Positions 36,201 through 43,774 of a stretch of 64,000 nt of DNA are shown piece after piece. The stretch is from contig NZ_JODM01000002.1 of the NCBI RefSeq assembly GCF_000717995.1, positions 62,001 to 126,000 on the forward strand, read 5' to 3'. The stretch's first letter is position 1. Each line of letters begins with the position of its first letter. The translations under genes and the position numbers were made by a program. The DNA is from Streptomyces violaceorubidus. Its GTDB lineage: Bacteria > Actinomycetota > Actinomycetes > Streptomycetales > Streptomycetaceae. The notes under the pieces were generated by a model. It ran no database searches. It was not told the origin of the DNA and worked only from the letters and a program-made list of their open reading frames with translations.

Positions 36201-36944
36201 GCCGAGCACGAGGGCAGGCGGATCACCTACGCCGACACCCAGGCGGCGCCCGTGCCCGTGATCACCTCGCCGGAGTGGTCCGGCAGCGAGGCGGGCGGGC
36301 GGCGCTACACGGCGTTCACGCTCAACACCGAGCACCTCAAGCCCTGGCACACCCTCACCGGGCGCCAGCACTTCTTCGTGGACCACGACTGGATGCACGA
36401 GCTGGGCGAGGCGCTGCCGGTGTACCGGCCGCCGCTCGACATGCACCGGCTGTTCGGCGAACCGCGACTCGGCCCCGACGGGCACCGCGAGGTGACGGTG
36501 CGGTACCTCACCCCGCACAACAAGTGGTCCATCCACTCCGAGTACCAGGACAACCTGTTCATGCTGGCGCTGTCCCGGGGCGGGCAGAGCATCTGGATGT
36601 CCGCCGAGGACGCGGCGGCGATCGGGGTCGCGGACGACGACTGGATCGAGGCGGTCAACCGCAACGGCGTGGTCGTGGCCCGCGCGATCGTCTCGCACCG
36701 CATGCCGCCGGGCACGGTCTACATGCACCACGCCCAGGAACGCACGGTCAACGTCCCGCTCGCCGAGACGACCGGCAGGCGCGGCGGCGTCCACAACTCG
36801 CTCACCCGCCTGCTCCTCAAGCCGACCCATCTCATCGGCGGCTACGCCCAGTTGTCCTGGGCGTTCAACTACCTGGGCCCGACGGGCAACCAGCGTGACG
36901 AGGTGACGGTGATCCGGCGCCGCTCCCAGGAGGTCGAGTACTGA
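33249..36944 (+). CDS. narG: respiratory nitrate reductase alpha subunit
   Basis: 1231-residue Mo-bisMGD catalytic subunit, the normal NarG length, reducing nitrate to nitrite with quinol-derived electrons at the inner face of the membrane. The N-terminal Fe-S motif is [20 protein letters not shown], with its first ligand His as in NarG. The molybdenum aspartate region is [13 protein letters not shown] and the C-terminal block [15 protein letters not shown] is intact. GTG start. It overlaps narH by one base. A complete narGHJI set follows, like the nar operons of S. coelicolor. Confidence 0.98.
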   Translation: [1231 protein letters not shown]

Positions 36945-38539
36945 TGCGCCCGATGGCCCAGGTCGCGATGGTCATGAACCTCGACAAGTGCATCGGCTGC
37001 CACACCTGTTCGGTCACCTGCAAGCAGGCGTGGACCAACCGGCGGGGCATGGAGTACGTCTGGTTCAACAACGTCGAGACCCGCCCCGGACAGGGCTACC
37101 CGCGCCGCTACGAGGACCAGGAGAAGTGGCGGGGCGGCTGGGAGCTGAACCGGCGCGGCGCGCTGAAGCTGAAGGCGGGCGGCCGGTTCAGGAAGCTCGC
37201 CGGGATCTTCTCCAACCCCCGGCTCCCGGAGATCAAGGACTACTACGAGCCCTGGACGTACGACTACAAGAACCTCACCGACGCGCCGCTCGGCACCGAC
37301 TACCCGGTCGCGCGCCCGGTCTCGCAGCTCGACGGCAAGCCGATGAAGATCGGCTGGTCCTCCAACTGGGACGACAGCCTGGGCGGAGCGCCCGCCTACG
37401 GCGACCTGGACCCGATGGTGGAGCGCACCCGGCAGCAGGCTTCGGAGAAGGTGCGGTTCGCCTACGAAGAGACGTTCATGTTCTACCTGCCGCGCATCTG
37501 CGAGCACTGCCTGAACCCGTCGTGCGTGGCCTCGTGCCCGTCCGGGGCGATGTACAAGCGCGCGGAGGACGGCATCGTCCTGGTCGACCAGGACCGCTGC
37601 CGGGGCTGGCGGATGTGCGTGACCGGCTGCCCGTACAAGAAGGTGTACTTCAACCACCGCACCGGCAAGGCCGAGAAGTGCACCTTCTGCTACCCGCGCA
37701 TCGAGGTGGGCCAGCCCACCGTCTGCTCGGAGACCTGCGTGGGACGGCTCAGGTACCTCGGGGTCGTCCTGTACGACGCCGACAAGGTGACCGGGGCCGC
37801 CGAGACGCCGGACGAACGCGGCCTGTACGAGGCGCAGTTGGGCGTCTTCCTCGATCCGGAGGACCCCGGGGTGCGGCGGGCCGCGGAGGAGGCGGGGATC
37901 CCGTTCGACTGGATCGAGGCGGCCCGGCGCTCCCCCGTGCACGCGCTGGTCAGCAAGTACAAGGTCGCGCTGCCCCTGCATCCGGAGTACCGCACGATGC
38001 CGATGGTCTGGTACATCCCGCCGCTGTCGCCGGTCGTGGACGCGCTGACGGAGACCGGGCACGACGGCGAGGACGCGGACAACCTGTTCGGCGCGATCGA
38101 CACGCTGCGCATCCCGCTGGAGTACCTGGCCGAGCTGTTCACGGCCGGGGACACCGGTCCGGTGCGGGCGTCGCTGGAGAAGCTGGCGGCGATGCGCGCC
38201 CACATGCGGTCGGTGAACCTCGGCGAGGAGCCGGACCCGGCCGTGTGCGCGGGCGTCGGCATGCGCCCCGAGGAGGTCGAGGAGATGTACCGGCTGCTGG
38301 CGATCGCCAAGTACGAGGAGCGGTACGTGATCCCGACGGCGGCCGTCGGGGACGCGCACCGGCTGGAGGCGTCGGCCCTGCCGGACACGTGCAGCCTGGA
38401 CACCGACGGCGGGCCGGGCATGGGCGGCGACGGGCCGTTCGGCCAGGACTCGGGACGCCGGCGGCTGCCGCTGGTGCCGGTGGAGAACTTCCACATCCTG
38501 CGCAGGCGGCAGACCGCGGACGACGAGAGGGAGGTCTGA
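36944..38539 (+). CDS. narH: respiratory nitrate reductase beta subunit
   Basis: 531-residue Fe-S subunit carrying electrons from NarI to NarG. Cysteine sets are visible: CIGCHTCSVTCKQAW (about 15-29), CEHCLNPSCVASCPSGAMYK (about 182-201), CRGWRMCVTGCPYKK with the tryptophan that marks the 3Fe-4S cluster, and CTFCYPRIEVGQPTVCSETC. ATG overlaps the narG stop. Length and order match the family. Confidence 0.98.
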   Translation: MRPMAQVAMVMNLDKCIGCHTCSVTCKQAWTNRRGMEYVWFNNVETRPGQGYPRRYEDQEKWRGGWELNRRGALKLKAGGRFRKLAGIFSNPRLPEIKDYYEPWTYDYKNLTDAPLGTDYPVARPVSQLDGKPMKIGWSSNWDDSLGGAPAYGDLDPMVERTRQQASEKVRFAYEETFMFYLPRICEHCLNPSCVASCPSGAMYKRAEDGIVLVDQDRCRGWRMCVTGCPYKKVYFNHRTGKAEKCTFCYPRIEVGQPTVCSETCVGRLRYLGVVLYDADKVTGAAETPDERGLYEAQLGVFLDPEDPGVRRAAEEAGIPFDWIEAARRSPVHALVSKYKVALPLHPEYRTMPMVWYIPPLSPVVDALTETGHDGEDADNLFGAIDTLRIPLEYLAELFTAGDTGPVRASLEKLAAMRAHMRSVNLGEEPDPAVCAGVGMRPEEVEEMYRLLAIAKYEERYVIPTAAVGDAHRLEASALPDTCSLDTDGGPGMGGDGPFGQDSGRRRLPLVPVENFHILRRRQTADDEREV

Positions 38540-38543
38540 TCCG

Positions 38544-39038
38544 ATGCCCGGCTTCGAGGTGCTCCACCAGGCGGCGGCGCTCTGTCTGACGTATCCGGAC
38601 GACGACTTCCGCGCCCGGCTGCCCCTGCTGCGCGAGGCGGCGCCCCAGCTGCGCGGCTTCACCGACCACGCGGCGGTGACCGGGCAGGGCGAACTCCAGG
38701 CGCACTACGTGGAGGTCTTCGACTTCAGGAACCGGCACAGCCTGTACCTGAGCTGGTGGACCGACGGCGACACCCGCAACCGCGGGATGTCCCTGGTCCG
38801 CTTCAAGGAGCTGTACCGCGCGCACGGCCTGGAGTTCACCGGCGAGGAGCTGCCGGACTTCCTGCCGGCGGTCCTGGAGTTCGTCTCCCGCACCGGGGAC
38901 ATGACCATGCTCACCGAGCACCGCGACGCCCTCGGCCAGTTGCGCTCCCGGCTCACCGCCTTCGGCACGCCCTACGCGTGCGTCCTGGACGCCGTGTGCG
39001 CCACCCTGCCGCCCGCCCCCGCCGGAGAGCGCCGATGA
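38544..39038 (+). CDS. narJ: nitrate reductase molybdenum cofactor assembly chaperone
   Basis: 164-residue all-helical chaperone that holds apo-NarGH until the Mo cofactor is inserted. The conserved HYVEVFDFRNRHSLYLSWW and GEELPDFLPAVLEF blocks are present. It lies 4 bases after narH and its stop overlaps the narI start. Confidence 0.96.
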   Translation: MPGFEVLHQAAALCLTYPDDDFRARLPLLREAAPQLRGFTDHAAVTGQGELQAHYVEVFDFRNRHSLYLSWWTDGDTRNRGMSLVRFKELYRAHGLEFTGEELPDFLPAVLEFVSRTGDMTMLTEHRDALGQLRSRLTAFGTPYACVLDAVCATLPPAPAGERR

Positions 39039-39757
39039 ACGTCTTCCTGTGGGGCGTGCTGCCCTACGCCGCCTTCGCCCTGCTGATCGCGGGCCTCGTC
39101 TGGCGGCACCGCTACGACCGCTTCGGCTGGACGACCCGCTCCTCGCAGGTCTACGAGTCCAGGCTGCTCAACATCGCCTCACCGGTCTTCCACTACGGCA
39201 TCCTCTTCGTGCTCGCCGGCCATCTGATCGGCCTGTTCGTTCCGGCGTCGTGGACACGGTCGATCGGCGTCAGCGAACACGCGTACCACCTGTTCTCCCT
39301 GTACGGCGGCACCTTCGCCGGGGTCCTCGCGGTCGCCGGGATCGGCGTCCTGATCTACCGGCGCCGCACCAACGCTCCGGTCTTCCGGGCCACCACGGCC
39401 AACGACAAGCTCATGTACGTCTTCCTGCTCGGCGCCCTGCTCCTGGGCATGATCGCCAAGCTGTCCGACACCTCGGGCAACGGGTACGACTACCGGAGCA
39501 CCATCGCCCCGTGGGCGCGCAGCCTGTTCACGCTGAACCCGAAGACGGAGCTGATGGAGGGCGTCCCGGTGCTGTACCACGTGCACGCGGTGGTCGGCAT
39601 GGTGCTGATCGCCCTGGTGCCCTACACGCGTCTGGTGCACATGTTCAGCGCGCCCCTGCAGTACCTGACCCGGCCGTACGTGGTCTACCGGTCGCGCGAC
39701 CCCCGGCAGCTGGGGCCGCGCCCGGACCGGCGGGGCTGGGAGCGCACGGGCTCCTGA
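39035..39757 (+). CDS. narI: respiratory nitrate reductase gamma subunit (cytochrome b)
   Basis: 240-residue membrane subunit that oxidises quinol through two b haems. Five helices are seen, with haem-ligand histidines in SPVFHYGILFVLAGHLIGL and VLYHVHAVVGMVLIALVPYTRLVHMFS. ATG 39035 overlaps the narJ TGA. It closes the nar operon 10 bases before a convergent gene. Confidence 0.97.
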   Translation: MNVFLWGVLPYAAFALLIAGLVWRHRYDRFGWTTRSSQVYESRLLNIASPVFHYGILFVLAGHLIGLFVPASWTRSIGVSEHAYHLFSLYGGTFAGVLAVAGIGVLIYRRRTNAPVFRATTANDKLMYVFLLGALLLGMIAKLSDTSGNGYDYRSTIAPWARSLFTLNPKTELMEGVPVLYHVHAVVGMVLIALVPYTRLVHMFSAPLQYLTRPYVVYRSRDPRQLGPRPDRRGWERTGS

Positions 39758-39767
39758 GCCGTGCCGC

Positions 39768-40580
39768 CTACCCCTCCGCCACCGGTTCCGGTCGCAGCAT
39801 CAGGGCGCGGAGCTGCTCACGGGTCAGCGGCGGGGTCCGCAGCAGGGGGCCGAGCTGTCCGTGGCCGCGGTAACCGGCGCTGTCGCGGACGAACAGGGTC
39901 CGGCCGTCGGGGAGCGCGAGCCGACCGGTGAGTTCCTCGCCCCACCGCGGACCGTCCTCGTTCCGCTCCCGCGGCTGCCGCCAGATGGTCAGCACCCGGC
40001 CGCCGGCCAGTTCCTCGCGCACGCAGTCGGCACGGGGCGGCTCGGTCCCGGTCCGCGCGCAGAGGTCCGCGGCGGGGCCCTGCCGGTCGGGGAACTTCGC
40101 GTCCAGGTACTTCTGGTCGTGCAGGGCGATCCCGAGGTAGCCGACGCCGTCCGGCCGGCGGACGGCGTACCAGCCGTCCAGGGCGCCCTCGGTCGTGCCG
40201 CCGGTGGCGGTCTCCAGGTCCGCGTCCTTCAGCAGCACGGCCAGCGAGACCTCCTCGACCTCCCCGGCGTCGGCGGGCAGCAGCCCCGCGAGCCGCTGCT
40301 CCCGCCCGGAGCCCCCGGTCAACTCGGTGTGCGCCCCGGGGGTGTCGGTGGGGGCGGCCGCGGCCGATGTCCGGTCCGCCCCGCCCGAGGGCACGGCGGA
40401 CACGGTGAACAGCGCGCCGGCCACGACGGCCAGGGCCCCACCGGCCACCACGGCGCGGCGTCTGCGGCGCACTGCGGACGCCCGGGCGAACACCGCCGCC
40501 GGGTCGAACGAGGGACCGCCGGCCCCCTCGGCGGCCCGGGCGAGCAGGCCGCGCACCTCGTCGTCCATGGTGTCGCTCAT
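39768..40580 (-). CDS. single-pass membrane protein, putative anti-sigma partner of the SigE-type ECF factor
   Basis: 270 residues. A cytoplasmic N-terminus of about 40 residues (DDEVRGLLARAAEGAGGPSF) is followed by RRRRR, one transmembrane helix (about 41-62, AVVAGGALAVVAGALFTVSA) and an extracytoplasmic region of about 200 residues with four cysteines. It overlaps the sigma-factor gene by four bases and is translated right after it. No zinc-binding anti-sigma motif (HxxxCxxC) is visible, so the anti-sigma role rests on topology and coupling. Confidence 0.7.
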   Translation of the reverse strand: MSDTMDDEVRGLLARAAEGAGGPSFDPAAVFARASAVRRRRRAVVAGGALAVVAGALFTVSAVPSGGADRTSAAAAPTDTPGAHTELTGGSGREQRLAGLLPADAGEVEEVSLAVLLKDADLETATGGTTEGALDGWYAVRRPDGVGYLGIALHDQKYLDAKFPDRQGPAADLCARTGTEPPRADCVREELAGGRVLTIWRQPRERNEDGPRWGEELTGRLALPDGRTLFVRDSAGYRGHGQLGPLLRTPPLTREQLRALMLRPEPVAEG

Positions 40581-41062
40581 ACGAACTCCTTCCCCACCTC
40601 GGCGCGGAGCGCCGCCAGCCCGCGGGCCGTGTGGCTCTTCACCGTGTTCTCCCGCATGCCGAGCACCGCGGCGGTCGCCTCGACGCTCTGGTCCTCCCAG
40701 TAGCGCAGCACCAGCACGGCCCGCTGCCGCGGGGTGAGGCGGGCCAGCGCGGACCGCACCACCATCCCGGTCTCCGAGTCGGTCTCGGGGGCGGCCCGTT
40801 CCGGCAGCTCCCCGTACGCGTGCTCACGGCGCCAGAACCGGCGCCTGCCCTCGATGAATGTGTTGAACAGCGTCTTGCGGGCGTACGCCTCGACGTTGTC
40901 CAGCTGCTGCAGGCGCCGCCAGCCGAGCACCACCTTGACCAGGGTCGTCTGCACCAGGTCCTCCGCCTCCTCGCGGTTGCCGCACATCAGGAAGGCGCTC
41001 CTGAAGAGCGCCAGGCGTCTGTCGCGCACGAAGTCGTGCAGCGCGTCCTCACCGCGATCCAC
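40577..41062 (-). CDS. ECF RNA polymerase sigma factor, SigE-type family
   Basis: 161 residues. Region 2 covers about 10-75 (FRSAFLMCGNREEAEDLVQT, then NVEAYARKTLFNTFIEGRRR). Region 4 covers about 100-155 (LARLTPRQRAVLVLRYWEDQ, then VEATAAVLGMRENTVKSHTA). The start is GTG 41062 with AGAAAGGGGGGCGG just upstream; the longer open frame beyond it is not protein-like. It is coupled to the membrane protein downstream. The signal it answers is unknown. Confidence 0.92.
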   Translation of the reverse strand: MDRGEDALHDFVRDRRLALFRSAFLMCGNREEAEDLVQTTLVKVVLGWRRLQQLDNVEAYARKTLFNTFIEGRRRFWRREHAYGELPERAAPETDSETGMVVRSALARLTPRQRAVLVLRYWEDQSVEATAAVLGMRENTVKSHTARGLAALRAEVGKEFV

Positions 41063-41218
41063 CCCGCCCCCCTTTCTCCGCCCGCCCGCGCGGACCGGTC
41101 TCACCGTGCAAGTGCGGTGGCCCGCCCCTTTGGTTGCGGTCCGGGCCGTCGGATCAAAGGCGGCGAGAAAGGCGGCGGACACCGCAACGTCCTGATGGCG
41201 CCACCGCATTGAGAAGGA

Positions 41219-41635
41219 GTGCACGACGGGGTCAACGGCGAACTCGTGGACCTGGAGGCCCGCGGGCCGAACGACGTCTGGGCGGCGGGCCGGAAGCTGA
41301 ACGACGACGAGGACCCGGGGCACGCGCTGCTCGCGCACTGGGACGGCCGCTCCTGGAAGCAGGTGCCGACGCCCGCCGGCACCGGTCGCGTGAACGACCT
41401 GACCCTCGCACCGGCCGGAGTGGCGGTCGCCGGGGAACAGCCGGACGGCACACCGTACGTGACGCGGCTGCGCCGTGGCCGGTGGTCGCAGCCGACCGTC
41501 CCGCCCGGCGGAGCGGACAGCACCCGGTACCTGACCGGAGTGGCCTGGACCCCGCGGGGCGTCACCACCGTCGGGTACGACGAGGAGCGGGCGACGGGCC
41601 TTCCGAGCCCGCTGCTGCTGACCGGCGGGCGCTGA
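41219..41635 (+). pseudogene. C-terminal fragment of a beta-propeller-like protein
   Basis: About 138 residues with the repeat style of Streptomyces secreted propeller proteins (DLEARGPNDVWAAGRKL, then LAHWDGRSWKQVPTP and LTGVAWTPRGVTTVGYDEE). There is no signal peptide, and the GAAGGAG before the GTG has no spacing, so normal initiation is doubtful. It lies between the ECF factor promoter and a terminator. Probably the 3' end of a gene whose front was deleted. Confidence 0.55.
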
Positions 41636-41650
41636 CCTCGCGGGGACGGC

Positions 41651-41693
41651 GCGCGCCCTCCGGCACGGGACGTGAGGGTGCCGGAGGGCGCGC
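41651..41693. terminator. bidirectional hairpin between convergent genes
   Basis: A perfect 16-base stem (GCGCGCCCTCCGGCAC at 41651-41666 with its complement at 41678-41693) and an 11-base loop, between the propeller fragment stop (41635) and the OsmC stop (41701). Confidence 0.85.
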
Positions 41694-41700
41694 GCCCGGG

Positions 41701-42126
41701 TCAGGCCAGCTTGGCCGACAGGGTGATCGTCGTGCCGGTCAGGGCCTGGCTGACCGGGCAGTTCTTCTTGGCGTCCTCGGCGGCGGCGACGAAGGCGTCG
41801 TCGTCGAGGCCGGGGACGGTGCCCTCCACGGTGAGGTGGATGCCCGTGATGCCCTCGCCCGGCTGGAAGGTGACGTCGGCGGAGGTGACGAGCTTGGTGG
41901 GCGGGGTGCCGGCGCCGGCCAGGCCGTGCGACAGCGCCATGGAGAAGCAGCTGGAGTGGGCGGCGGCGATCAGCTCTTCGGGGCTGGTCTTGCCGTTCGC
42001 CTGCTCGGCGCGCGACGGCCACGACACCGGCTGCTCGCCGATGCCGGACGAGTCGAAGGTGACGACACCGTTGCCCTGGAGCAGGTTGCCTTCCCAGACG
42101 GTGTGTGCGGAGCGCGTGGTTGCCAC
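41701..42126 (-). CDS. OsmC family peroxiredoxin
   Basis: 141-residue hydroperoxide-detoxifying protein. The two redox cysteines are in SSCFSMALSHGL (about residue 60) and KKNCPVSQALTG (about residue 124), and the start TVWEGNLLQGNGVV is typical of OsmC. GTG 42126 with AGAGGA upstream was chosen over the longer frame to 42195, which adds a non-conserved N-terminus. Confidence 0.94.
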   Translation of the reverse strand: MATTRSAHTVWEGNLLQGNGVVTFDSSGIGEQPVSWPSRAEQANGKTSPEELIAAAHSSCFSMALSHGLAGAGTPPTKLVTSADVTFQPGEGITGIHLTVEGTVPGLDDDAFVAAAEDAKKNCPVSQALTGTTITLSAKLA

Positions 42127-42267
42127 GGCGGGTCCTCTCGAATTCGCTTGCTGTACCGGGGTGGTGGTAGCCCGTGCCCGGGTTCCCGCCCCCATCCGAT
42201 CACACTCCGGCCGGGCTCACCCGCAAGACCGGCTCTCGCGGGCGACGCACTCCGGCAGGCAGCCGGG

Positions 42268-43692
42268 TCACGGTGCGGTGGGCTCCTGCGCGCGCCGCCT
42301 GCGGGCCGCCATCACCGCGTACACGAGGACGCCCGCGAACAGGAACAGCACGCCCTGGTAGACCGCGGCGTAGCCGGCGCCCGCGACCAGCCACAGGGAG
42401 AAGGCCGCCGCGACCGCCGCGACCACGCCGTCCCGCACCAGGCGCGCCCGGTCGACCTTCCCGCCCTGCCCGGAGACCAGGTGGAAGAGCTGGGCGGCCG
42501 TGGCCAGCAGGTACGGCACGGTGGCGGTGAAGGTGGTGACGAGGACCAGGACCTCGAAGACCTTCGCCGAGCCGGAGGTGTAGTTGTAGACGGTGAGCAG
42601 CGAGGCGAGGACGACGGTGACGCCGACGCCCACGGTGGGCACTCCGCGCCGCTTGCGGGCGAAGGCGGCCGGGAAGAGGCCGTCCCTGGCCGCCGCGTAG
42701 GGGGTCTGGGCGCTGAGCAGGGTCCAGCCGTTGAGGCAGCCGGTCATCGAGACGAGGGCGGCCAGTGCGACGGCCCAGCCGCCCCAGGCGCCGCCGAACA
42801 TGGCGTTCACGGCGTCCGAGAAGGGGGCGTCGGAGGTGACCAGGCGGTCGTGGGCGACGGTGCCGAAGACCGAGAGGGTGCCCAGGAGGTAGACGAGGGC
42901 GGCGCCCGCGGCGCCGATGACGGTGGCCCGGCCGACCGTGCGGCGGGGGTCCTTGACCTCGCCGGCGCTGACGGCCGCGGACTCCACGCCGAGGTAGGAG
43001 AAGAGCAGGATCGCGGCGGCGGCGGAGACCGCGCCGATGCCGCTGGAGCCGCTCGCGTTGAACGGGCCTAGGTTGTCCAGGTCGAAGAAGAACAGCCCGC
43101 CGACCGCGACGAGCAGCAGCGGAGCGAACTTCAGCACGGTGGAGACCATTTGGACGGCGCCCACCCAGCGGGTGCCGGCGAAGTTGGCGAGCGCGGGCAG
43201 CCACTGGATGACGAGGGCGGCCAGGCACGCCGTCCAGCGGTGGTCGTTCACCGGGATCAGGACGTCGAGGTAGCCGACCGCGGCGACGGCGAGGGCCGCG
43301 TTGGACACCCAGGTGGTGATCCAGTACGCCCAGGCGGCGAGGAAACCGGCGAAGTCGCCGAAGGCCTCGCGGGCGTAGACGTAGGGGCCGCCGGTGCGTG
43401 GGTCGCGGGCGGCGAGGCGGCCGAAGACCAGGGCGAGGGCGACGGCGCCGACGGTCAGGACGCCGAAGGCGAGCAGGCTGATGGTGCCGAAGGGGGCGAC
43501 GGAGGCCGGGAGCAGGAAGATGCCGCCGCCGATGATGTTGCCCATGACCAGGGCGGTGGCGACGGGGAGCCCGAAGCGGCGGGCGTGCCGGCCGTTGCCG
43601 GGGGCGGCTGCGGCGCGGGCGGTGTGGTCGGGGGCCGCGGGGGTCGCCTGCGGTTCCGGAGCCGATGGGGGGACGGTCCCGGTGACGTGCAT
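42268..43692 (-). CDS. APC family amino acid/polyamine permease
   Basis: 474 residues with about 12 helices after a 40-residue Pro/Ala-rich hydrophilic N-terminus. The unwound helix 1 motif GNIIGGGIFLLPASVAPFG and helix 6 FSYLGVESAAVSAGEVKDP match the AdiC/PotE-like branch. TGGPYVYAREAFGDFAGFLA is also characteristic. It is likely an amino-acid antiporter; no decarboxylase partner is adjacent, so the substrate is open. Confidence 0.9.
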   Translation of the reverse strand: MHVTGTVPPSAPEPQATPAAPDHTARAAAAPGNGRHARRFGLPVATALVMGNIIGGGIFLLPASVAPFGTISLLAFGVLTVGAVALALVFGRLAARDPRTGGPYVYAREAFGDFAGFLAAWAYWITTWVSNAALAVAAVGYLDVLIPVNDHRWTACLAALVIQWLPALANFAGTRWVGAVQMVSTVLKFAPLLLVAVGGLFFFDLDNLGPFNASGSSGIGAVSAAAAILLFSYLGVESAAVSAGEVKDPRRTVGRATVIGAAGAALVYLLGTLSVFGTVAHDRLVTSDAPFSDAVNAMFGGAWGGWAVALAALVSMTGCLNGWTLLSAQTPYAAARDGLFPAAFARKRRGVPTVGVGVTVVLASLLTVYNYTSGSAKVFEVLVLVTTFTATVPYLLATAAQLFHLVSGQGGKVDRARLVRDGVVAAVAAAFSLWLVAGAGYAAVYQGVLFLFAGVLVYAVMAARRRRAQEPTAP

Positions 43693-43774
43693 GGGGTGGT
43701 GCGCCTCTCATGGAACGGGTGCCCGGGATCGCCGGACGCGCCCATGGTCCGGCACCGTCCCACGCCGTTCCACA

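Noticed and set aside
33249..39757. Nar operon as something novel
   Set aside because: All four genes are complete, in standard order, and typical of Streptomyces nitrate reductases.
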